NCBI GenBank assembly: GCA_023260435.1
Contig: JALQVG010000006.1
Location: forward strand, 1 to 58,282
Origin: Flavobacteriaceae bacterium
Lineage (GTDB): Bacteria; Bacteroidota; Bacteroidia; Flavobacteriales; Flavobacteriaceae
Direction of reading: 5' to 3'
Length of the DNA stretch: 58,282 nt
In this document: piece after piece, positions 33,819-44,137 of the stretch
Numbering within the stretch: the first letter of the stretch is position 1
Layout: each line of letters starts with the position of its first letter
Translations under genes and position numbers: made by a program
The notes under the pieces: model-generated
Database searches by the model: none
What the model was told of the DNA's origin: nothing
What the model saw: the letters and a program-made list of their open reading frames with translations, nothing else

Positions 33819-35384
33819 ATGAACAGATTGTTGCTACACCTTTTATGGATCTTTGGAGGATTCCAATTGCTTTGGGCACAATCATCGACCACTGAAAAAC
33901 GCATTGAAGTCGTTTACGGGGCCAATTACGCCAAAAACGAAGCCTTATACCCAGGGGCTTCCTTGTTTCGAAAAGACAGTCAACGACTGCACTTTAGACA
34001 CCGAGGAGCTGACCTATGGTGTGATACTGCCATTTTATACCCTGTTGAAAATAAAATTAAAGCCTCCGGACAGGTGATGCTTGTTCAAGGGGACAGCATC
34101 AGCATGCAAGCAGATCGCATTGACTACGATGGAGCTATTCAACTAGCTAAAGCAACTGGATCTGTATTGTTGAAAAACAATACTATGACTTTAGTGTCCG
34201 AAGAGGTGTTTATGGACCGAGCTATACAGCAGGCTTACTACACCCAAGGGGGTGAAATCCAAGACACTCAAAATACACTGACCTCAAAAAAAGGAAGACT
34301 CTATATGGATCGCGATCAATACGAGTTTTCTGAAAAAGTGCATATCCAGCACCCTGACTACCAAGTTGATGCTGAAAAAATGGACTATTGGACCAGCACC
34401 AAAGAGGTGTATTTTCACGGCCCCTCCAGAATTCAAGGTAAAGACTATGATTTTTATTGCGAAAAAGGATACTACAACAGCCTTATTGAACGAGGGCATG
34501 GAACAAAAAACACCAAAATATGGTATAACCAAAGAGAAATATTTGGCGATAGCATCTATTTCGATAAAGCGAAAAGTTTTGCTTCAGCTACCCAAAATAT
34601 CACCGTACTCGACACCGTAAACAAAAACACGATAAAGGCTCATTACGCAGAGGTATACAAGGAGAAAGACTCCGTATTTGCCACGAAAAAGGCCGTTTTC
34701 ATCTCCCTAGTTGAAAAAGATTCACTCTATGTTCACGGTGACCAACTTATGGTGACAGGACCAGAAAACGAACGAATCATGCGGGCGTTTAAAGACGCGC
34801 GATTTTTTAAAAATGGATTAAGTGGCCGCAGTGATTCTATTCACTACTCCCAAAAATCAGGAATCACACAACTCATTCGGCAACCAATCGTTTGGAATGG
34901 AAACACCCAACTTACCGGCGACAGTATCCACATCAAGGCTCATCCGGTAACCAATGACCTGGATTCGCTCAAGGTGATAGGGAATGCATTTGTTGCCTCA
35001 TTAGACTCTATTTCAAACACCGGGTACAACCAAGCCAAAGGGAAAAAATTGAATGGGAGATTCATCAACAATACCTTGGATCGCATACAGTTACTTCAAA
35101 ATACAGAGGTGATTTATTACGTATACGACGATGACCAAGAACTATTGGGGATTGACAAAACAGTATGCTCCGAGGTTTGGATGTATCTTAAAGACAATGA
35201 ATTGGAGGATATTAAATTCATCACCTCACCCGATGGGACCGTTACTCCAGAAAAAGAATTTTTAGAGGAAGATAAAAAACTGGAAGGATTTCAATGGTTT
35301 GGATCACTTCAGATGAAAAAACCGGAGGATATATTTGATATTTCTGATCTACAATGGGACAAGCCAAAGACCAAAAAAGGATGA
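33819..35384 (+). CDS. OstA-like (LptA-fold) exported protein
   Basis: 521 residues with a signal peptide (LLHLLWIFGGFQLLWAQ). The body is a run of OstA/LptA-type beta repeats: ASGQVMLVQGDSISMQADRI, TGSVLLKNNTMTLVS, SKKGRLYMDRDQYEF and later copies (GNTQLTGDSIHIKAHP). LptA-fold proteins bridge lipopolysaccharide across the periplasm. This long Bacteroidetes type may have the same role, but that is unproven. Its stop overlaps the next gene in an ATGA. Confidence 0.88.
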   Translation: MNRLLLHLLWIFGGFQLLWAQSSTTEKRIEVVYGANYAKNEALYPGASLFRKDSQRLHFRHRGADLWCDTAILYPVENKIKASGQVMLVQGDSISMQADRIDYDGAIQLAKATGSVLLKNNTMTLVSEEVFMDRAIQQAYYTQGGEIQDTQNTLTSKKGRLYMDRDQYEFSEKVHIQHPDYQVDAEKMDYWTSTKEVYFHGPSRIQGKDYDFYCEKGYYNSLIERGHGTKNTKIWYNQREIFGDSIYFDKAKSFASATQNITVLDTVNKNTIKAHYAEVYKEKDSVFATKKAVFISLVEKDSLYVHGDQLMVTGPENERIMRAFKDARFFKNGLSGRSDSIHYSQKSGITQLIRQPIVWNGNTQLTGDSIHIKAHPVTNDLDSLKVIGNAFVASLDSISNTGYNQAKGKKLNGRFINNTLDRIQLLQNTEVIYYVYDDDQELLGIDKTVCSEVWMYLKDNELEDIKFITSPDGTVTPEKEFLEEDKKLEGFQWFGSLQMKKPEDIFDISDLQWDKPKTKKG

Positions 35385-36574
35385 AGGAGGATTTTCTGAG
35401 GTATCAAGCCCAAACTACCCCACACCCATTGGGAATGGTAGTTTCCAAAGCCAAAGGAAGCTATATCTATGACGCTGATGGTAAACCACATTTAGATTTT
35501 GTGGCTGGTGTGTCTGCCTGTACCCTCGGACACTGCGCTCCAGAAGTAGTAACGGCAATTGAAAATCAGGTCCAACAGTATATGCACGTGATGGTTTATG
35601 GCGAATACGCCCAAGGACCTGCCGTAGAGTACTGTACCCTTTTGGCTCAGCAACTCCCCAAACCTCTCGAAGTCACGTATTTAGTTAATTCCGGCACAGA
35701 AGCCATCGAAGCCTCCATCAAACTAGCGAGAAGGGTCACTGGGCGAAAAAAAATAATGGGCGCCTACGAAGCCTATCACGGTAATACCCTGGGCAGCATG
35801 AGCCTTATGGGGATGCAAGAGCAGAGAAAACCTTTTGAGCCCTTGTTGGCGGATGTTGATTTTATCCGGTTTAACGAATTTGAAGACCTGAGTAAAATTG
35901 ATGACCATACCGCAGGGGTCATTGTGGAATCTATACAGGGAGGTGCCGGATTTATTGTTCCGCTACCTGGATACCTCAAGGCGCTACAAGACAGATGCCA
36001 TCAAGTGGGAGCGCTACTTATTTTGGATGAGATTCAACCTGGATTTGGCAGAACAGGCAGCCTATTTGCCTTCCAGCAACACGATTGTGTTCCTGATGTA
36101 TTGGCCATAGGCAAAGGGATGGCTTCAGGCTTACCTTGTGGAGCCATGGTGGCTTCAAAAAGCCATATGGACTTGCTGAGTGATCGACCAAAGCTTGGGC
36201 ACATTACCACTTTTGGAGGAAATCCGGTGGTAGCTGCAGCGGCTTTGGCTACCCTAAATGTATTGATCCAAAGCTCATTGATGAGCGATGCCAAATCAAA
36301 AGAACTGAGCTTCAGACAAAAACTGAAACATCCTTTGATTCAGGAGATTAGGGGTGTTGGTTTAATGTTGGCATTGATTATGCCGGATCCAGAAATTGCC
36401 AATTACTTGGTACTTGAAGCGGCCAAAAATCAACTCATACTCTTTTGGTTGCTCATCGAAAAAAGAGCCGTAAGAATCACTCCACCACTCACGATATCCG
36501 AACATGAAATCGCCTTGGGCTGCCAATTGATCTGTTCCATTCTGGACAGATATGACCCCGCCCATGTTAACTAA
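35381..36574 (+). CDS. Class III PLP-dependent aminotransferase
   Basis: 397 residues. Fold-type I aminotransferase of the acetylornithine/ornithine group: YLVNSGTEAIEASIKLAR, AYEAYHGNTLGSMSLMG, LLILDEIQPGFGRTG and the PLP Lys in LAIGKGMASGLPCGAM. The specific amine donor is not clear. The ATG at 35381 overlaps the OstA stop by 4 bases; an earlier in-frame start at 35354 is less likely. A GGAGGA run after the ATG is within coding sequence. It is distinct from the ornithine aminotransferase at 47.8-49.1 kb. Confidence 0.88.
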   Translation: MKEDFLRYQAQTTPHPLGMVVSKAKGSYIYDADGKPHLDFVAGVSACTLGHCAPEVVTAIENQVQQYMHVMVYGEYAQGPAVEYCTLLAQQLPKPLEVTYLVNSGTEAIEASIKLARRVTGRKKIMGAYEAYHGNTLGSMSLMGMQEQRKPFEPLLADVDFIRFNEFEDLSKIDDHTAGVIVESIQGGAGFIVPLPGYLKALQDRCHQVGALLILDEIQPGFGRTGSLFAFQQHDCVPDVLAIGKGMASGLPCGAMVASKSHMDLLSDRPKLGHITTFGGNPVVAAAALATLNVLIQSSLMSDAKSKELSFRQKLKHPLIQEIRGVGLMLALIMPDPEIANYLVLEAAKNQLILFWLLIEKRAVRITPPLTISEHEIALGCQLICSILDRYDPAHVN

Positions 36575-36625
36575 TTTGTTGATAACATAGCTATTCAAAC
36601 ACCTTGCCCTGGGCGCTAATTGGGC

Positions 36626-36633
36626 TACATTTA
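36626..36633 (+). promoter_or_regulatory. Possible -7 box TACATTTA of the TPR-DUF368 unit
   Basis: Seven of eight match to TAnnTTTG in the 85-base gap before the TPR gene, 26 bases ahead of ATG 36660. Confidence 0.4.
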
Positions 36634-36659
36634 TAACAATAGGAATCCAAAAGCGTATT

Positions 36660-38042
36660 ATGGCCATAGATCCTGAAGAACGTCCCGGAAAACCGATCGC
36701 CAGGTTTGAATCAATGCTCAAGACAGACGATGTCTATTTTTTTGACGCCGAGGACTTTGAGGACATCATCCACCATTACCTGAATCAAGGTAAAGTACGT
36801 CTAGCGAAAAAAGCGATTCAACTCAGCTTAGATCAACATCCCAACACCACCCCGCTTAAATTGTTAGAAGTCGAGGTCATGGTATTTGAAAATCGACTTG
36901 AGGAGGCGGTAAGACAACTCAATCAGATAGAAGAAGTGGATGGCACTAATGAGGAGGTGTACATTCAAAGAGCCAATATCTATTCGAAGAAGGACGAGCA
37001 TCCCAAAGCGATTGAATACCTAAAAAAAGCATTGGAAATTGCTCCAGACCAAATGGACATTTACGCCCTAATGGGTATGGAATACTTGTTTCTAGACGAT
37101 TTTGAACAAGCAAAAAATTGCTTTATACAATGTGTGGAAGATGATCCTGAGGACTACGCCTCATTGTATAATGTAGTTTACTGCTATGAATTCCTGGAAG
37201 ATTACGAAGGAGCTATTCAATTTCTCAACGATTATCTAGAACAGAACCCGTATTGCGAAGTGGCCTGGCATCAATTAGGCAAGCAATATGTTGAAAAATC
37301 ATTGTTTAAAGAGGCCTTGACCGCCTTTGATTTTGCCATTATTTCCGACGATACTTTTACAGGGGCCTATTTTGAAAAGGCCATGGTCTTGGAAAAACTT
37401 AAGCGCTACAACGAGGCCATAGAAAATTACCAAACCACTTTAGATTTAGGCGAGCCTAGTGCGCAAACTTACCTCAGATTAGGTCAATGTCATGAAGCTT
37501 TAGGACTTTATGCACAGACAGAGGAATACTTTGGTCTAGCCGTCAGTGAAGACCCCCTACTTGAACGGGCCTGGCTATCTATAGCACAACACCACCTCAA
37601 CCAAAACGCTTCGGGAATTGCCCTGGATTGGATCCAAAAAGCGCTTCAAATCGATGATGAAAATCCAAATTATTGGGAAACATGCGCCATGATTTACGCC
37701 TCGATGGACATGCATTTTGAAGCTGATTTTGCCTGCAAACAATCCGTAGCCTTTGGTGGCCAACGCATTGAATTATGGTTGCTCTGGGCGCATACTGTCT
37801 GGTCGCTTGAAGATCCTCAGGGGTGTATTTTAGTTTTGGAGGAGGCTTTAGTGCTTTATGAAAACCATCCTGAACTAAACCTCAGGATGGCCGTAGCTCA
37901 ACACGCAGTGCAAGACCTGAGTCAAGCTTCTTTCTACCTGGAAAAAGCGGGCAAAGATTCAAGTATGCTAGCACTTGCCCAAACAGCTTTTCCTTATTTT
38001 TGGACGAGTCAATGGACACAGACACACTGGCTTGGCCATTAA
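36660..38042 (+). CDS. TPR-repeat protein
   Basis: 460 residues made almost wholly of tetratricopeptide repeats, for example HPKAIEYLKKALEIAPDQMD, DFEQAKNCFIQCVEDDPED, LFKEALTAFDFAIISDD and RYNEAIENYQTTLDLGEP. No signal peptide or membrane segment is seen, so it is probably a cytoplasmic scaffold. It begins an apparent unit with two DUF368 genes and aroE. Partner proteins are unknown. Confidence 0.88.
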   Translation: MAIDPEERPGKPIARFESMLKTDDVYFFDAEDFEDIIHHYLNQGKVRLAKKAIQLSLDQHPNTTPLKLLEVEVMVFENRLEEAVRQLNQIEEVDGTNEEVYIQRANIYSKKDEHPKAIEYLKKALEIAPDQMDIYALMGMEYLFLDDFEQAKNCFIQCVEDDPEDYASLYNVVYCYEFLEDYEGAIQFLNDYLEQNPYCEVAWHQLGKQYVEKSLFKEALTAFDFAIISDDTFTGAYFEKAMVLEKLKRYNEAIENYQTTLDLGEPSAQTYLRLGQCHEALGLYAQTEEYFGLAVSEDPLLERAWLSIAQHHLNQNASGIALDWIQKALQIDDENPNYWETCAMIYASMDMHFEADFACKQSVAFGGQRIELWLLWAHTVWSLEDPQGCILVLEEALVLYENHPELNLRMAVAQHAVQDLSQASFYLEKAGKDSSMLALAQTAFPYFWTSQWTQTHWLGH

Positions 38043-38050
38043 ATTAAATC

Positions 38051-38950
38051 ATGGAGAACACTAGAAAACCAACAGATTACCTATGGATAGTCCTGAAAGG
38101 TATGGCCATGGGCGCTGCAGACGTGGTACCTGGTGTATCAGGAGGTACGATAGCCTTTATTTCTGGCATCTATCAAGAATTGGTCGAAACGATAGCTAAA
38201 CTCCGCCCCAACTTGTTCTTCGTATTAAAAAAAGAAGGAATTAAGGCATTTTGGAAGGCCTCTAACGCCTCTTTCCTACTCGCTTTGCTCAGCGGTATTG
38301 CCTTGAGTATTGCTTCACTTGCGAAAGGCATAAGTTGGTTACTTGAACACCAACCCGTATTGGTTTGGTCCTTCTTTTTCGGTTTGATGTTGGCCAGTTG
38401 TTGGCACATTTACCGCTCTGTCGGTCTGTGGAAAACAAACCTCTACCTATGGCTTTTTTTGGGAACCATCATGGCAGGAAGCATCAATTTTTTGCCTGAA
38501 GGAGCTGCTAGTAGTTCACTGCTCTATTTATTTCTCTCAGGAGCCTTGGCAAGCGTTGCTATGATCTTGCCTGGAATATCCGGTGCCTTTATTTTGGTCC
38601 TCCTAGGTAGTTATGCAACGGTCCTTACCGGGGTACATGAACGAAACATAACCATTGTGGGTGTCGTTGGGCTAGGTGCCATAACTGGTTTACTTTCATT
38701 TTCTACACTGCTCAAATGGATGTTAACTCGATTCCAACACCAAACACTTGCCGTACTGGTCGGTTTCATGCTCGGGGCACTACCCAAGATTTGGCCTTGG
38801 AAATATCCTTCAGATCGCGCTGTGGATATACTTGCCCCCTGGGATTTTCCTTTAGAAAGTCAATGGCCAATGGCCCTATGCTTGATGTTGCTGGGTATTT
38901 TCTTAATTTTAGGGTTAGAGCGCTTGGCCCAAAAGCCAGATGCTCCATAA
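38051..38950 (+). CDS. DUF368 membrane protein (PopT-like), first copy
   Basis: 299 residues with 8-9 membrane segments. The DUF368 signature MGAADVVPGVSGGTIAFISG is near residue 20 and a related repeat, ILPGISGAFILVLLG, near residue 178, an internal duplication with inverted-repeat character. Members of DUF368 (PopT) have been reported to recycle undecaprenyl phosphate across the cytoplasmic membrane. The same role is inferred here. 8 bases after the TPR gene. Confidence 0.88.
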   Translation: MENTRKPTDYLWIVLKGMAMGAADVVPGVSGGTIAFISGIYQELVETIAKLRPNLFFVLKKEGIKAFWKASNASFLLALLSGIALSIASLAKGISWLLEHQPVLVWSFFFGLMLASCWHIYRSVGLWKTNLYLWLFLGTIMAGSINFLPEGAASSSLLYLFLSGALASVAMILPGISGAFILVLLGSYATVLTGVHERNITIVGVVGLGAITGLLSFSTLLKWMLTRFQHQTLAVLVGFMLGALPKIWPWKYPSDRAVDILAPWDFPLESQWPMALCLMLLGIFLILGLERLAQKPDAP

Positions 38951-38951
38951 A

Positions 38952-39962
38952 ATGAAAGCACCTTCTGAGCTAAAATCGCATTTTTTCACATTTTTAAAAG
39001 GTCTAACCATGGGTGCGGCCAACAAGGTTCCCGGTGTATCTGGGGGTATTGTCGCATTTGTTTGGGGATTTTATGAACGATTCATCTCTTCGTTAAAAAA
39101 AATGGATGTAAACGCTTTAGCTCTTCTAAGGCATGGCCAATTCAAGGAATTTAAGCAGTATACTGATTTTGTCTTTTTAGGCTATTTAGTCATGGGCATG
39201 GTATTTAGCTACTTCAGTGTCTCCAAAATTTTGGATTACTTTCTAAAAACCAGAGAACTTTACGTCTGGTCGGTATTTTTCGGCATGATCATAGGTTCGG
39301 TGTACTATATATCCAAAAGTTTTGGCGGATGGAACAGCCGAAATAGAATCTTTGGACTAATGGGACTCATCTTGGGCATCAGTATCAGCTTTTTAAACCC
39401 TGCACAAGAAAACGATCACTGGCTATTTGTTTTCTTTTGTGGCATGATCAGCGTTTCCGGAATGACCTTACCTGGACTATCCGGCTCATTTATTCTCATG
39501 TTGATGGGGAACTATGTGCTATTACTTGTTGAATCTGTCAATGCATTGTTTGACACATTGACTGAAATAGTGCGATTTGATTTTGGGTTTATTTATGATA
39601 CTGCTCGAATAGACGCCTTGTTCACCTTGGGTATCTTCACGCTTGGATCAGTGGTAGGATTGATAACCCTATCCCATTTTATTGGCTATTTACTCAAACG
39701 CTTTCACGACCAAACAACGGCTTCCATCATTGGATTTATCACAGGTTCCTTAGGTGTGGTTTGGCCATGGAAAGAGGCTGATTACCTGTATGACGCTTCG
39801 GGAAATGTGGTCACCGACAGTTATTTGCAACCCGTAGTTATTCAATTCACTCGATACATACCAAAACTAAACGACGCTCAAAACTTATGGGCCCTGGCGT
39901 TTATCTTATCCGGAATTGCATTACTCGTATTTTTAGAACGCTATGGAGCCCAAAAAAAATAG
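38952..39962 (+). CDS. DUF368 membrane protein (PopT-like), second copy
   Basis: 336 residues, a diverged tandem paralogue of the preceding gene. The signature reads MGAANKVPGVSGGIVAFVWG, with Asn-Lys where the first copy has Asp-Val, and the second repeat LPGLSGSFILMLMGNY is kept. It has a longer C-terminal loop (residues ~275-310) between the last two membrane segments. The start at ATG 38952 follows the first copy's stop by 1 base; an ATG at 38940 is also in frame. Two copies may divide polyprenyl-phosphate substrates or conditions, which is an inference. Confidence 0.87.
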   Translation: MKAPSELKSHFFTFLKGLTMGAANKVPGVSGGIVAFVWGFYERFISSLKKMDVNALALLRHGQFKEFKQYTDFVFLGYLVMGMVFSYFSVSKILDYFLKTRELYVWSVFFGMIIGSVYYISKSFGGWNSRNRIFGLMGLILGISISFLNPAQENDHWLFVFFCGMISVSGMTLPGLSGSFILMLMGNYVLLLVESVNALFDTLTEIVRFDFGFIYDTARIDALFTLGIFTLGSVVGLITLSHFIGYLLKRFHDQTTASIIGFITGSLGVVWPWKEADYLYDASGNVVTDSYLQPVVIQFTRYIPKLNDAQNLWALAFILSGIALLVFLERYGAQKK

Positions 39963-40686
39963 ATATGGCCTATTAGGCAGAAACATCGCCTATTCGTTTT
40001 CTAGGGGATATTTCACCCAGAAATTTGAATCGGCTGGATTAAACGATTACAGCTATGAAAACTTTGATTTGCCGGATCTTTCCTCATTGCGCACTCAGGT
40101 TTTCAACGATGCATCAATCAAAGGCCTGAATGTCACCATACCCTACAAAACAGAGGTAATCCCCTTACTCGATGAACTCAGAGGGGCCGCATATGAAATT
40201 CAAGCGGTAAATACTATTGCCCGAGAGGGCGATCGTTTGATCGGCTATAATACGGATGTAGTCGGATTTAAACGTTCACTGCTTCCTCACTTAAAAAATC
40301 ACCACAAACAAGCACTTATTCTCGGGACTGGTGGTGCATCCAAAGCGGTTGCCTACGTATTGGAACAGTTACACATCGACTATCAGTGGGTATCTCGCAC
40401 TCCAGATAAAGGACAAATAGCGTATCAAGCTATCGATGAAAAGATCGTAGGGAGTCACCAGCTCGTGATCCAATGCAGTCCATTGGGCACCTACCCCAAT
40501 ATCGAGCAGAAACCTGAATTTCCCTACCCCTATCTAACCGACCAACATTTGTTGTTTGATTTGATCTACAATCCAGAAATCACTGCCTTTATGAAAGCTG
40601 GTATGCTTCAAGGAGCACAAGCCATCAACGGTTATCAGATGTTGGTTGAACAAGCCGAAGAAGCTTGGCGTATTTGGTCAGCATAA
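39943..40686 (+). CDS. aroE: Shikimate dehydrogenase
   Basis: 247 residues. NADPH-dependent reduction of 3-dehydroshikimate. Substrate-binding YGLLGRNIAYSFSR near the N-terminus (Ser-x-Ser variant SFSR), GLNVTIPYKTEV with the catalytic Lys, NTDVVGF with Asp, and the Rossmann loop LGTGGASKAVAYVL. The C-terminal QMLVEQAEEAW is conserved. It overlaps the second DUF368 gene by 20 bases. Confidence 0.96.
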   Translation: MEPKKNRYGLLGRNIAYSFSRGYFTQKFESAGLNDYSYENFDLPDLSSLRTQVFNDASIKGLNVTIPYKTEVIPLLDELRGAAYEIQAVNTIAREGDRLIGYNTDVVGFKRSLLPHLKNHHKQALILGTGGASKAVAYVLEQLHIDYQWVSRTPDKGQIAYQAIDEKIVGSHQLVIQCSPLGTYPNIEQKPEFPYPYLTDQHLLFDLIYNPEITAFMKAGMLQGAQAINGYQMLVEQAEEAWRIWSA

Positions 40687-40785
40687 CGCCCTGAAAATAG
40701 ACAAAGTAATTAGCCTTCAATTTTTTGGAATTTGTTGGGTAGTTAGTATCTTACTGACCGGTAATAACCATGAAACACCACTGAT

Positions 40786-42474
40786 ATGTCAGAAGAGAAA
40801 GCGCCAGAACAACAGAATACTCCCCAAGAAACTCCGAGTCCTGTTGATGCGCATTTGCACGAAATCGACCACTCCAATGCTGCTGATGCAGAAGTAGACA
40901 AGCATCAAGAGAAGCATCATATACCCTTTTTGGACTATTCCAATATGGCGATGGAGAATTTAGTGGGAGAATTACAGCGTTTGGTCAAAAATGAATCTGT
41001 TTCATTGATCAAAAGACACGTAGACGCCATAAAAAGCTCATTTGACCAACAATATCAAGCATTATTTGACTCAAAAAAAGAAGAATTTCTAGCTCAAGGC
41101 GGTGTTGAAATGGATTTTAAATTCAGCAGTGTAGATAAGCGTCAGTTTAATGAAGTATTCAAAGAGTATCGAGAAAAGAGAGCTGACTACTATCAACGTC
41201 AAGAAATACAGCTGAAAAACAACTTAGCTCATCGCTGGGAGTTGATTGAGCGCCTCAAAGGATTAATTTCCATGGAGGAAGACATCAATACCACATACAA
41301 CAATTTTAAAGTGATCTTGGCAGAATGGAAAAATGCCGGTCCGATTCCTCGGGATAAATACAACGATGTGTGGCGTACATACCACCACCACATGGAGATC
41401 TTTTATGATTTTCTAAATTTAAATCGCGAGTTACGGGATCTCGATTTCAAACACAATTTAGAGGAAAAACTAAAATTGGTAGTACGCGCTGAAGAATTGG
41501 CTGAACAAACCGATATTCATCAAGCATTTCAGGAGCTACAGGTGCTCCACAAAATCTGGAAAGAAGATTTAGGACCCGTAGATAAAGAACACAGAAATGA
41601 GATTTGGGATCGTTTCAGCAAAGCCACTAAAACAATTCACGACAAGAGACAAGCTTACTTTGCTTCATTAGACAAAGACCTAGAGGTCAATCTTCACGCT
41701 AAGGAGGCCATTCTCGAGAAAATTAAAGAACTGACACTTCATACTCCAACTTCCCACAAGGATATCCAAAACCAAATTAAAACTATGGAGTCATTGCGCC
41801 AATCCTTTATGGAAATTGGCAAAGTGCCCAGCAAACAAAGCGATAAAGTTTGGAGAAGCTTCAAAGAACTAAGCAGAACGTTCAATAAGAATAAAAACAA
41901 CTTCTTCAAAAACATCAAAAAAGATCAAAACGATCACCTAACGCAAAAAAGAGCGCTGTTAGAAATAGCCCAGGGTTTGGTTGAAGCTGAAATTAATGAG
42001 GCCAATACTGCCGAACTCAAACGCATTCAGGCAGCTTGGAAAGAGGTGGGTCATGTGCCGAGAAAATTCTCAGACGCGCTGTGGAAAGACTTTAAATCCG
42101 CGTGTAATGCATATTTCGAACGCCTACAAGCGCAGAAGAAAACACAACAGCCCACCTCAACAGATCGACAAACACGAAGAGGTCAAGCGCAATCAGTGCC
42201 TGCTCAACAAACAGAGCGTTCTATCATTCGCAAAAAAATTGAAGAAGAGCAGGACAAGATTCGTCAGTTGGAAAACAACCTAGCATTCTTTAGTCATGTC
42301 CCAGAGGACAATCCAGTGGTTAAAGATGTTCAGAAAAAGATAGATCTACTCCACAAACAGCTTGAGGCTCTAAAAGAACAACTCAAACAAATCAATATTC
42401 AAGAGCATCAACAGAAAAAAGCAGCTCAAGAAGCTGAAGAATCTGCCGAAGCTCAGGAAGAAACTACCGAATAA
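40786..42474 (+). CDS. DUF349 repeat protein
   Basis: 562 residues, highly charged and helical. At least three DUF349-type repeats are readable by their W-K-x-x-G-x-x-P core: LAEWKNAGPIPRDKYNDVWR, HKIWKEDLGPVDKEHRNEIW and QAAWKEVGHVPRKFSDALWK. An acidic N-terminus and a C-terminal coiled coil (residues ~480-545) flank them. Function is unknown in Bacteroidetes. A 99-base upstream gap has no exact TAnnTTTG. A strong bidirectional terminator follows. Confidence 0.86.
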   Translation: MSEEKAPEQQNTPQETPSPVDAHLHEIDHSNAADAEVDKHQEKHHIPFLDYSNMAMENLVGELQRLVKNESVSLIKRHVDAIKSSFDQQYQALFDSKKEEFLAQGGVEMDFKFSSVDKRQFNEVFKEYREKRADYYQRQEIQLKNNLAHRWELIERLKGLISMEEDINTTYNNFKVILAEWKNAGPIPRDKYNDVWRTYHHHMEIFYDFLNLNRELRDLDFKHNLEEKLKLVVRAEELAEQTDIHQAFQELQVLHKIWKEDLGPVDKEHRNEIWDRFSKATKTIHDKRQAYFASLDKDLEVNLHAKEAILEKIKELTLHTPTSHKDIQNQIKTMESLRQSFMEIGKVPSKQSDKVWRSFKELSRTFNKNKNNFFKNIKKDQNDHLTQKRALLEIAQGLVEAEINEANTAELKRIQAAWKEVGHVPRKFSDALWKDFKSACNAYFERLQAQKKTQQPTSTDRQTRRGQAQSVPAQQTERSIIRKKIEEEQDKIRQLENNLAFFSHVPEDNPVVKDVQKKIDLLHKQLEALKEQLKQINIQEHQQKKAAQEAEESAEAQEETTE

Positions 42475-42505
42475 AAAAAAGCCTCCAGTTGGAGGCTTTT
42501 TTTTT
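42473..42505. terminator. Bidirectional terminator between DUF349 and rny
   Basis: GCCTCC (42481-42486) pairs with GGAGGC (42491-42496) around AGTT, flanked by an A run on the left and a T run on the right, so it can end transcripts from both convergent genes. Confidence 0.9.
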
Positions 42506-42520
42506 CGATGCAGCAAAGGT

Positions 42521-44086
42521 TTACTTGGCCACGTTTACAGCACGAGTTTCACGGATAACCGTAACCTTTACTTGACCTGGATAAGTCATGTCTGTTTGAA
42601 TTTTTTGAGAGATTTCAAAAGACATCTCCATGGCTTGCTCATCGCTGACCTTTTCACTTTCTACGATTACCCTTAATTCTCTACCAGCTTGAATCGCATA
42701 AGCTTTTTGTACCCCTTTAAACCCAAAGGCAATATCTTCAAGATCTTTAAGTCTTTGGATGTATGAATCGAGGACTTGTCTTCGCGCTCCTGGACGGGCT
42801 CCGCTGATAGCGTCACAAACCTGAACGATTGGGGCGATAAGCGTTTTCATTTCAATCTCATCGTGGTGGGCACCTATAGCGTTACAAACATCAGGTTTTT
42901 CGCCATATTTTTCAGCCCACTGCATACCGAGAATAGCGTGTGGCGTTTCTGCATCAGCCTCACTATGCGGTACTTTTCCGATATCGTGTAAGAGACCAGC
43001 GCGTTTGGCCAGTTTGGCGTTTATACCCAATTCAGCAGCCATAACACCACATAGCTTAGCTACTTCTCTAGAGTGTTGTAGCAAATTTTGACCATAAGAA
43101 GATCGATACTTCATACGGCCAACAGCCTTGATTAACTCAGGATGCAATCCATGGATGCCCAAATCAATCACTGTTCGCTTTCCTACTTCAGCAATTTCTT
43201 CTTCGATTTGCTTTTCAGTCTTCTTGACCACCTCTTCAATACGGGCTGGGTGTATCCTTCCATCGGTCACTAATCGGTGAAGTGAGAGACGAGCAATCTC
43301 TCTGCGCACTGAATCAAAACAAGAAAGGATAATGGCATCAGGCGTATCATCTACAATAATTTCTACCCCGGTGGCTGCTTCAATGGCGCGAATATTTCTT
43401 CCTTCCCTACCAATGATTCTACCTTTAACATCATCTGATTCAAGGTTGAACACCGAAACACAGTTCTCCACTGCTTCTTCGGTACCGATACGTTGAATGG
43501 TATTGATGACAATCTTTTTGGCTTCTTGTTGGGCGGTAAGCTTGGCCTCTTCCATCGCTGTTTGCATATAAGCCATAGCCCCTGTTTTGGCTTCTTCTTT
43601 CAAGGTAGTCATCAACTGCTCTTTGGCGTCCTGGGCGGATAAACCAGAGATCACCTCGAGTTGTTGGACTTGATTTTTGTGAAGACGGTCCACCTCAGCC
43701 TGCTTCTTATCTAACAATTCCGACTTTTGAGCTACTTCTTGAAGCTGACGCTCTAACTGATCCGAAAGCTTTTTATTTTGGGCGAGCTCAGCGCTTACTT
43801 GTGACTCCTTATCTCTGGTTCTCTTTTCAGCTTCAGCAATTTTCTTGTCTTTTTGAACGATGTGTTGTTCGTGCTCTGCCTTAAGCTCTAGAAACTTTTC
43901 CTTTGCTTGAAAGATTTTGTCTTTCTTGATGTTTTCTGCTTCTACTTTGGCATTTTTAATGATGTCCAAGGCCTCTTTTCTGGCACTGGCTATGGTTTTC
44001 GATGCCTTGCCTTTTTCCATGATTTTGGCGGCGCCAAAACCAAGGACTGACATCAGTGCGCCGATGATCCACGGGGTTATTTCCAT
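42521..44086 (-). CDS. rny: Ribonuclease Y
   Basis: 521 residues. An N-terminal membrane segment ([20 protein letters not shown]), a long coiled coil (about 30-200), a KH domain with [21 protein letters not shown], and an HD phosphodiesterase domain with [13 protein letters not shown] and [12 protein letters not shown]. RNase Y starts mRNA decay from the inner membrane. The ATG at 44086 is chosen; an in-frame GTG at 44122 lies in the terminator hairpin of the upstream RNA gene and adds non-conserved residues. Confidence 0.96.
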   Translation of the reverse strand: MEITPWIIGALMSVLGFGAAKIMEKGKASKTIASARKEALDIIKNAKVEAENIKKDKIFQAKEKFLELKAEHEQHIVQKDKKIAEAEKRTRDKESQVSAELAQNKKLSDQLERQLQEVAQKSELLDKKQAEVDRLHKNQVQQLEVISGLSAQDAKEQLMTTLKEEAKTGAMAYMQTAMEEAKLTAQQEAKKIVINTIQRIGTEEAVENCVSVFNLESDDVKGRIIGREGRNIRAIEAATGVEIIVDDTPDAIILSCFDSVRREIARLSLHRLVTDGRIHPARIEEVVKKTEKQIEEEIAEVGKRTVIDLGIHGLHPELIKAVGRMKYRSSYGQNLLQHSREVAKLCGVMAAELGINAKLAKRAGLLHDIGKVPHSEADAETPHAILGMQWAEKYGEKPDVCNAIGAHHDEIEMKTLIAPIVQVCDAISGARPGARRQVLDSYIQRLKDLEDIAFGFKGVQKAYAIQAGRELRVIVESEKVSDEQAMEMSFEISQKIQTDMTYPGQVKVTVIRETRAVNVAK

Positions 44087-44107
44087 TGTTTGTCTGTTTA
44101 AATTAAA

Positions 44108-44135
44108 ATAAAAAAAACCCACACTGGTTGGGTTT
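44108..44135 (-). terminator. Terminator of the candidate 6S RNA
   Basis: On the minus strand AAACCCA pairs with TGGGTTT around a 7-base loop (positions 44135-44115), followed by a T run. It ends 22 bases before the rny ATG, so rny must be read either through it or from a promoter not recognised here. Confidence 0.8.
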
Positions 44136-44137
44136 GT

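Noticed and set aside
44087-44122. Upstream GTG start for ribonuclease Y
   Set aside because: The 12 added residues are the T-rich tail of the upstream terminator and are not conserved.
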